64,000 nucleotides of DNA from Marthasterias glacialis. Taxonomy: Eukaryota > Echinodermata > Asteroidea > Forcipulatida > Asteriidae. This document shows, one piece after another, positions 36,601 to 46,200 of the stretch (the stretch's first letter is position 1; every line of letters starts with the position of its first letter). The position numbers and the translations under genes are program-made. The notes under the pieces were generated by a model. That model worked only from the letters and a program-made list of their open reading frames with translations, ran no database searches and had not been told where the DNA came from. The stretch covers positions 2,666,001 to 2,730,000 of the forward strand of contig OU452240.1 of NCBI GenBank assembly GCA_911728455.2, given 5' to 3'.

Positions 36601-39600
36601 TTGGCATTCAAATATGTTCTTCAAAGACCCGCAGTCTTCTCAGAATTAAAAGTTTATGTCAAAAGAAACGCCTTTTGATTGATGAAATCGATGAAGACGT
36701 ATTTTTGGAACCAGATAAAGCGATCACTTTTGGCGCGCAGCAGATGTGCACGCGTGTGACGCAATCCAACAGGATAAAAAGACCATCAGTGCGCAATGCG
36801 TCGCACTCACACGCGCACCAGACGACAGAGGGCGCCCAACGAAACAAATGGATTACCCCTGCATGAGGCTCTGACGTCTCGTGTAGGGTAGCAAACTTCG
36901 TCCAATTGAATTGCCGGAATATCTCAACGTGAGCGTAAGAAAACCCAGCAGCCGATACGAGCATCCGGTAAATGTATGGGTATCTGAACTTTTCACTCAG
37001 GACTGGACTGGAGGCGGGCGACATCTAAGAAAAAATCAGGCATGTTATGTACAGGTAACAAAAGTATTATTAAGACCAACATTTATCTCATTTCATTTAT
37101 TAACTATACAGAACATGGACAGATACAAAAATATAAAATGTCAATAGCAGAGATAAAACTAAATAGGTATATGGTTGTGATATTAGCGGCAGTATGCTGT
37201 ACTTTTCAAATAATTTTCATTTATTAATTCTGGTTGTGAAGCCAAGGACTTTCAGAAAAGCGACTTAAACAAAGTACACACATTAAGCAGCAGATGATAG
37301 CCAGCACTACCGACATTGTATGATATCTTGATTTTTAAAGAGATTGAGCATGAAAGTAGCTACATTTTCACCAACGTTACCAATGCTGTGATGAAGCCCA
37401 AAATAGCCTCAATCTCACCAGCGTACCTTATCTTGATTCAAAGAGATGAAGCCAAAAGTAGTCACAATTTCACCTGCGTTACTAATGCTGTGCCTCATCT
37501 TGATTCAAAGGAAGTAACCGTAATTAAATTTTTACCAGCATTATCGACGCTGTGCCTTGTCTTGATTCATAGAGATGAAGTTTAAAAGTGGCTACATTTT
37601 TACCATTGTAACCAACACTGTGCCTCATCTAGATTCAAAACGATATTAAGAGTGGTTCCAATATTTGCCATCATTACCAATGCCGTGCTTGATCTTGATG
37701 AAAATAATCTTATCACCTGTAGCTACGTTTTGAAAAACTAATGCGAGCAATGTTGTTTTTTTTCTTCTCATGTTGAGATAGCAAACTGCAGCCGTTCTTT
37801 CAAATAATACCTTGGATCTTTTCCAATTTAAAAAAAATCGAAAGCTTAGATAATTTTAAGTGCAATTGTTCTTCAAGGATGTCAGGAAGACAGGCCAGGA
37901 AGACAAGAAGTGTCTTCCTGAGTCTAATCCAATAAAGTCTTACCGGTGTTGACCTTTATTTCCCGCAAGAGCGAATCAAAGTAAAAGAAACAGTTATATT
38001 GTGAAGGTGTTCTTTCCTTTATTAAAACACGAACGTGATCAGTAAACACGCATGGTGCACGACAAACCAGTATATTAAATTAGGACAGGTAGTTGAACGT
38101 CCATCACACACAAAAGCTTGTCCTTGCGTGATAGTTAAAAGTAATCAGCCTTCATATTTACTACGTACAAAGATACTAGAAACACAAGATAGGCCACTTG
38201 TGCCGTTTTATCGCGTGATGGCGCCCTTCCCCATGTGTCAATTTTGCGAGGATAGTGGCCTCAGCTATTCCATTTAGTATGCCCTACTTATCAAAAAGCG
38301 ATATTTGGTTTTACCTACCAAACGACAGCGGGCGCACTAATTTTGCATTTCATGTTTCTGAATAAAGTGTCCTATCTTGTTTTTGTAGTATCTTTTGTAC
38401 AGGATGACCTATTTGATTGAACTACACCTTGTAACCTTGCTGGCACAACGGTTGGTATGGTATCGACGTTTCGAAGAATATCTTGTACTCGCCTTCAAGT
38501 ATACACACTTACCGCTGAAGACGAGCGGAGTATACGTTCGAAACGGCGGGCCCAAGCCAAAGGCTCCCTTTTCAAGGCAACAGTCGTCCCCCGAAATACA
38601 CATGATTGTACCCACAAGTCTACTAGTAGTAGTTACTCCCTGTTATCCACACAATGCACAGCTTTAAACTTCTTTGATTCAATCTGTGGTTTAACACATT
38701 CTGAAATTTAGATAAAAATACCAGCGAAGGAGTAAAGTTGGTTTGTCTTTTAGAATAAAACTGATACTTCTCAGATTTACCCAGTTACGTTTATTAACCT
38801 CGACGAAGGACTGTCGGCACGCCACTCCGCAACAGTGTGGGCCGTAATCATCAAATAGTTCCCTTGTGGTTGTACCCAGTTGTATACCCTGTTACCCAGT
38901 TATACCCTGTCATACCCCCACTTACCTTGATCTGCCCACTTGGTAGCATCTCAGCAAAGGTTTAGGCTTGACTATCCAATAGTTCCCCAGTGGTTAAACC
39001 CAGTTATACCTTTACTAACCTCGACGACGGCCCATCGACCAGCAACCTCTGCTACACTCTCCGTAACAGATGAAAGATGAGGTCCATAAATGACGACTTT
39101 GGTTGGAGGCTGGTAGATCAAGTCATATAACTTGTTGAGTGCAGTCACTTTATCACCCTATACGTCAAATCAAGAAACACAATCCCAAACTAATTTCACA
39201 TTCCAATACTGTACGTACCTTCTTTTTACCTAAACGTTAACAATACAAACCAATGATTTGTTGCGTCTTTAAGGCAACTATAATGAGACCAGGGGGTCGA
39301 TTTCACAAAGCGTTCGGATTGATCTTAAGTGCAAATCAATCTGCATTGCTAAGCAAAGTGTGATCAAAGTGCTTTGTGAAATCATGCATCACTCTTATTT
39401 ATTTTGTTGTGATGGAATTCGCCCATCACAAGGTCCAAATGCCAGTCGAGGTGTGGGCTACTTTTTTGAAGGGATAGAAACCTGCCCCAATGCGCAGAAA
39501 CAAGACATGGCGAGATATAAACGCCACAGCACAGCTAAGAACAGGGAGGGGTAAATGAGTCCGTTGCGAGACGAACATAACTGCCTCTTCCCCTATTTGA

Positions 39601-40211
39601 AGCAATTATAGTTAAGTGTCTTGCTCAAGGACAGAAGTGTCATGAACGGGATTCGAACACACACCCCAATGACTTAGCCACCAGAACTTGAGCCCGATGA
39701 ACTAAACCGCTCGGCCACGGGACAACCCGTTCGTAAATAAAATACTCCTGACAAAAAAAAACACAAAAAAAACACGTGATGTGAAGAATTTACATGTTGC
39801 AAGTCGCAAGACAAAATATTGGTATATCTACCATGACACTACTGAGCTTCCGTAGGAACTGCGTGGTTCAGTTTATCAACACACAAATCGCATTGAAATA
39901 TTTTTCTTATAAGAAATGAAAATAGCAAAGACGAGAAAAAAGAAAAGAAATAGTATCTTACGCCATGACCTAAATTAAAACTGTGGTGTGTGATTTACAC
40001 AGTTTGAAAAATAATAATAATAGTATACGTATTTTTTTATTGTTTAATGTTACTCCACTTTTCAAAAACACAAGCAGACAAAATACAGCATTTATATACG
40101 TTTCACTAAATAAATCATCAATCAAAAGGGCAAAGTTTGAGGATGAAAAGGTTGAGAAAGAATAATATTTTGTTCGCATAACAAAAAGGTTCAAATCTAT
40201 TCGTAAAATGA

Positions 40212-40271
<60 letters not shown>

Positions 40272-43200
40272 GCGTGAGCAAAGAAAATTTGGCTGATGCC
40301 GGACTCGAACCCGCGACCTCTCGAATACCGTACGAGCGCTCTACCAACTGAGCTAACCAGCCCTTATAGTTGGTGGGCGGTCCTTTGTGCAATACCAAAT
40401 CCACTTTGCTCGGGGGGACCAGTCAGAAGCCGAACCGTGCTGCCGATAAGCCAGGGATCACTACCCCGGTTAAGATGCAAACAACCTGGTAAACGGCAGT
40501 AGCGGGGATACACAACGAATGGATACAGCTTTTTACGTGGATATATAAACAAGCTCATTCAAAGAAACGAAACGATAGCTAACAGGATAAATAGAATAAT
40601 ATGAAAATAAATTAATAGATACATACATAAAAAAATACCTCAATAGATAGATAGATAAAACTTGATCAACCGATTTATCTATAATAAAATTATACCATCA
40701 AAGCGAAGTCTTGATCATGGGTTATTGGTCTTCTTGTGAGTATTTTTGTGAATTCCCATTAGTATTAGAAAGATCTCTTCAAAGATATTAAATATCTTTG
40801 AAGAAATTTTTCTTTTTTCAATTTCACCGAGTGTGCATTTTGTTGACTCCCGACCACCTCCCCTGATACAGTTTGGTCAAAAAACAAAATCATAATAATA
40901 CATGAGACGTAAGTTCGGCTTTCCTGGTTTCACTGTAGACCTTCATGACAGGCAGAACACAATGACATTGCAAAGCGAGAAAGAATTATATGCCATGATT
41001 CCGGTTGGAAGTTTCCAGACAAAGGAGCTAGACACCAGCGGGCTTTCAGCCGAGTGTTCGTTAACTCGTTTGCGTCTCATTTTGCAGTCTTCGTGTTGTC
41101 CCTGTTCGGTGGTTTCCCCCCCCCCCCCCCGCATGACTTGATGATTTCAGACACTATAGCATCGTGGTGTGCCCAGAAGTAGGTCGTTCGGCTGTACGAC
41201 CTTTTTTTCCAGGCAAACAATTTACATTTTCAATTCAATTCAATTCAATTTTATCAAAAATCACAAATCGTGGCCCAAGGGCCAAATTGCAACTGACTGA
41301 ATAAATCAAAGTATAAAAAGTAAAAATTAACATCAAGAGACAACACAAAAAACATAAAAAAGTACAGAGGGAACAAGAAATCTACAAAAAATTAATCGAT
41401 ACAGCAACTAAAAATAAACTCATTCATTTAAAATGTTGATAAAATAAGGGACCTGACTGTTTTGAAACCGGGTTGTTCTGATTGGGAGTGTGGAATATTT
41501 AGTTGAGCTACGGGTATTTCAGCCATGGACACTCTCTCTTGCCTGAGGCAAAAGATCACAATTAACAACATGGCTATTTTGAAAAAAAAGTAGGGCATAA
41601 ATGTAATTTTTGTATTAATATTATTTGCTGCTAGATTTAAAACCCAAGTTCAAAAAGACTTCTCCCCCCATTTCTATGCGGAATTTAAATTTCCGGAATG
41701 ACTTACAAATAGCAGAAAAACAATTTATTATTATTTGCTGCTAGATTTAAAACCCAAGTTCAAAAAGACTTCTTCCCCCATTTCTATGCGGAATTTAACT
41801 TTCCGGAATGACTTACAAATAGCAGAAAAACAATCAAACTTTCACACTCAGTTGAGACACAATTTTGGACAGTAATTGCTTACGACCTTTTGCCGGTCAC
41901 ACTTTCGTTACGTCCTCCTTCCGGGCTCACAACGATATGTTGTGATGGATCCTTTAAAAAACCCTCCGTAAAGTTTTTAGTGGTACATGTTTTTACGCTG
42001 GTGATAGTGGCCATTCCTAACTTGTATACAAAAATTTAAGCTAAAGGAGTTTTGGGAAAATCTTTTGAATCTGTGACCTCGCCCCAAAATTCTTTGTTCA
42101 TGTTTTTTTTTCTCGAAATCTGTCCCAGTGGTAAGTCCATTTCTGTACTCCAAAAAAGAGTAGACTAGCCCTGTCTTAGTTATTATTATAACACCTCTTC
42201 CTTTGATTCTATCTGTTGGTTGGCAGAACATGCGTCACGTGGCGTTGTGTAATTTTACTATCACACTGTACACCGACCAAAAGAACTATTAAATGGTACT
42301 ATCCAACGACAACTTCGAACCCGGTGAAACGATCAAATAATACATGCATTTGAAATAGTCGACTAGACTAGTCCAACCATCGTAAACTAGCGTGGTTTTG
42401 AGAGTCAGTCGAACTATGGTTAACTATGGTCGTTGATCGAACTTGCTCATAGAAATTGACCGGTTACTGGGGCGCCCGCTAACGTCTCAAAAGTTTCCCA
42501 TTGTCACCAAGCAGAAAAATATTTGAGCATCATGCCTGAGAGTTTCACTCAACTTTTGCGTTTTATTTTTTCCTTGTGTTAGTGGTTTATTATATCGCAG
42601 GATGTTTTGCCGAAAGAATTAAAACATATGTAACTATAATGAGCACAACCTGGTTTTCATTTCGCAAAAAAAAAAATATATATATATATAAAATAATATA
42701 CAAATATTGGCTGCTTCGAGTGGCGTAGTAAAACTATTCACCCGAGGTGATCCCCGGAGCAGCCTATCTTCCCGAGGGGGTACCACACTGCCTTCTTTTT
42801 GTCAATATTTCTGGTCAGATTTTATACAGTTGTTTGAAGACTGATATACGCACCGTTGTTTAACGAATGTTACCACAAAATGGATGAAACTGAGGTGTTA
42901 TAAAACAAATATTGACTGCTTTATCTCGTGGCGTAGTGAGACTTTGTTCCTCTTATCAACAAGATAAATTATTTGTAATTGTTACGAAACAATGAACACA
43001 TTAGTGGCGTAACTAAGGCGGGATGTGGGGTTGGAGGGCCACGGGGGAGGGGCACGTGCCCCCAATTGATGTACGTGCCCCCCCCCCGGTGCCCACTATT
43101 TGAAATCTGGACTTGTGACATTAAAGATTACCAGAGTCCATACAATGTTGCAAGTTGAAGGCACATTTCAATGCTTTTTTCAAAGCTTATTACAAATTCT

Positions 43201-46200
43201 GAATTGCAGAACGCGGGCGGTGCCAAGGTCCTCGTTTGCTACGAATTACCACAGTCATACATTTTGTGCGAGGACACTAACTTCAATTTCTCGTTTCCAA
43301 CTTGATATTTTGCAATACATTATTTTACACTACCATTTTTTTCTCAAACGGATCAAGGTCTACCTTTCAACGACTAACTCTTTTCAATATTCATCTGTGG
43401 ACAGGAATTGGAGTCGTAAATCTGATTAGGGGACATTAGAGCCTCGTGTTGGAATCAATTCTAATTCTTTTGCAAGGTCAAGCATTTAAGAAATTCACTT
43501 CCAATCTCTTTTCCTTTCTGTAACTTCTGGAGAGAATGCTTTATCGTTACCGCTCTCTATTTAACATATTTAACATTTGAGAAATGACCTTAATTAATTC
43601 CCATGCCAATATATATTGCACCACGACGGTCGGCTTTTCTAGACATTCTCAATGGAGGGGGCGGGGTGCAAGCGGGGCAAAGACTGTTTAATGTACATAA
43701 AGCCATTCATTTGTGCATTTAAAAAAAATAAATGTTTGAATCGCAGAATTCATCTTCAGTGTATGTTAGAGAATAAATTGACAATTTGGAGATATTGAAA
43801 CTTTCAATTTGATTCTATATTAAAAATAAACATTTCCAAAAGCCTTTGGCCTACGTACCGAATAATTTGATGAAAGCATGACAATTTCGTAAGGCTCTAT
43901 GTTTTGTTAAGATTTTTTGTTCAATTGGAGACAAATTAGTTGTGTGTGTGTGTGTGTGTGGCGGGGGGGGGGGGCCTTAGGGCGCGGGGGTGGTGCTCGT
44001 AATAATTTTTGTTTTTTTTCAAAACAAACCCTTTATGTCCTTTTAGATTTGTTTTATCGTCTATCCAAAATTATCAATGAAATGTATAACATCATCTCAG
44101 AAGAATTCATGGCCATCAGGCTAAACTATACTTGATATCTCAGTAGCAAGTCGTGGCCGACCGGTCTGGCGCAGCGGACCAAAACATTAGGATGACATAA
44201 AGGCACTTAACCACAAATAAGAATAATAATGATATTTACCGGGCAAAAAACCTCTTAATGCGATTTACAAGCAACTGAAGGCGTAGCAGGAAAATTATTG
44301 CGCGCCCTTATCGCCACTTCAATCTTCTCCAGACAAGGAATCGTATTTTCAATCAGTTGAGGATGAACTGACTTGTGTTCCTCATTTAGAACAATTGCGT
44401 ACCAAGGTTGCCTGTGTCGTTACTATGTACAGTTTGCTAGTCTTCACATGATAGGAAACCTGTCGAAGACGTTCGTCAAGAAGGTCGCCCAATACCGCGG
44501 GTTTTGGACTTGCGAGATCAAAACATTTTGATTCACTCATTTCTTAAAAACTATATCAAGTTTTCTACCTTGACCATCTTTTTACCAATTGCTAATTTTT
44601 TGTCTTTGAACATTTATATTTTCACTCTAATCAATGAATTATTTTTTAAATAAATTCTCACAAACGAAAAGTGAGACCACACCTTGTAGATATTTATGTT
44701 GTACAATTCGCCCATCACAAGGCCCAAAGGCCACTCGAGGTGTGGGCTACTTTTAGGCGGGATAGAAACCTGCCCCCATGCGCAGAAACAAGACATGGAG
44801 AGATATAAACGCATGTCTCTTCACAGCACCGCTAATAAGAGGGAGGGGGTAAATGAATCCTTTGCGAGACAAACATAACTGCCTCTTCCCCTGTTTGTAG
44901 CAATTGTAGTTAAGTGTCTTGCTCAAGGACACAAGTGTCATGACCGGGATTCGAACACCGGGATTGTGCACACCCTTTCAGATTGGCAAGCATGACGGTC
45001 CTTCCGGAGTCGCAGCCGTAAGCAAAAAGGAAAACGGAAAGAGTCAGAAAAATCATGAATGCATGGCTTTGTTTTTAATTTAGTTCGCCCCAAACAAGGC
45101 TTAGAGCCACTCTAGGTAAAAGGGCTGCAAAGAAGAAAACATAAACATGCTGAAGCTCAGTGAAGCTGAAGGAAGGATTTGATGTTCCTCTTAAAAGATT
45201 TCCCCATCATAAAAATGAAGGAAAACATACACCAGGCAAGGAGTTTCAAAGAATGCAGTACGGGGAAAAACTACTGAAATAGCTTTTAGTTCTGCATCTC
45301 GGCACAGCCAGAGTGAAAGGATGAGAACAGACAGAAAGCCTTGTCTCACGCTCAAACACCTGGGTAGGAGGAACCAAGTTGGCTAGACTGTCGGAATGTT
45401 TACCATGGAACTGTCTGTAGAACAGGCATGCAGAGGCTGGCCAACAGACCTTCGATGAGAAAGGGGTTGTAACGTCGATCCTAACTCTTCTCCAACCAGA
45501 TTAACAAAATTACCGAATTAACCAATTGTTTACGTTTTTTGTGAGTGGATATACCACGGTGCAAAGATTGAATAATGAGGCCATTTGAAGAAATGCTGCC
45601 GTGTGCGCAATCTGCATTGTATACATTTCTGTGCTGTTTATTATTTCGACTTTAATGTAGGCAGTAATTCGCTCCTTCATAATTCGACCTCACCAATCAA
45701 AATAATCTCTTTTTCACTCAAAGAATTAAATTGAATAATGTCTCGTCTCGTGATCTCAGTCCCATTTTCCTTTGATGTTCAATCAAAGCGCTAAATTATC
45801 TTCCCGGAAATGATTCGCTAACAAGTATGAAAGGATTCCTTAGACGCGCGTGCAGTAGCTCCACATTCCTCATTCAGTCGCCACAGAACAAGTTCCCATA
45901 TTCGAATTGAGTTTCTTAATAAGAAGTTCAATGTCAAACAATAATTAAGGGTCCAAGTTATTTATCATCACAGACGTCATACGTTCAGGACTGCACATCT
46001 ACTCACTTTATCCAGTGCTGTGTAGTTAAGTACTTCTCAGTCGAATATCAAGTACTGCCAAGTACTAGGGTGGCCGAGTAGTACTCGAGTACGCGTACTT
46101 GGGCCATCGAGTACGAGAACAAGCGTCTGAGTACCGAGTAGTCTGATATCCGAGTACCGAGCCCAACAGCCGAGTATTAAGTACTGCCGAGTACTAGGGT

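Larger units (their letters stand above)
41166..41935 (-). mobile_element. MITE family S, copy 2, with insertion and internal duplication
   Basis: Outer ends match copy 1 in reverse orientation (CGTACAGCCGAACGACC; GGTCGTAAGCAATTACTGTC). An L2-type tail sits inside, and a 110-bp internal segment is duplicated in tandem. Confidence 0.75.

Noticed and set aside
37316-37585. 89-codon plus-strand open frame
   Set aside because: Coincides with the degenerate 80-bp tandem repeat.
40289-40363. Functional tRNA gene on the minus strand
   Set aside because: The acceptor stem is good, but the anticodon and T stems have mismatches, U33 is missing, and the sequence continues into a SINE-like body.
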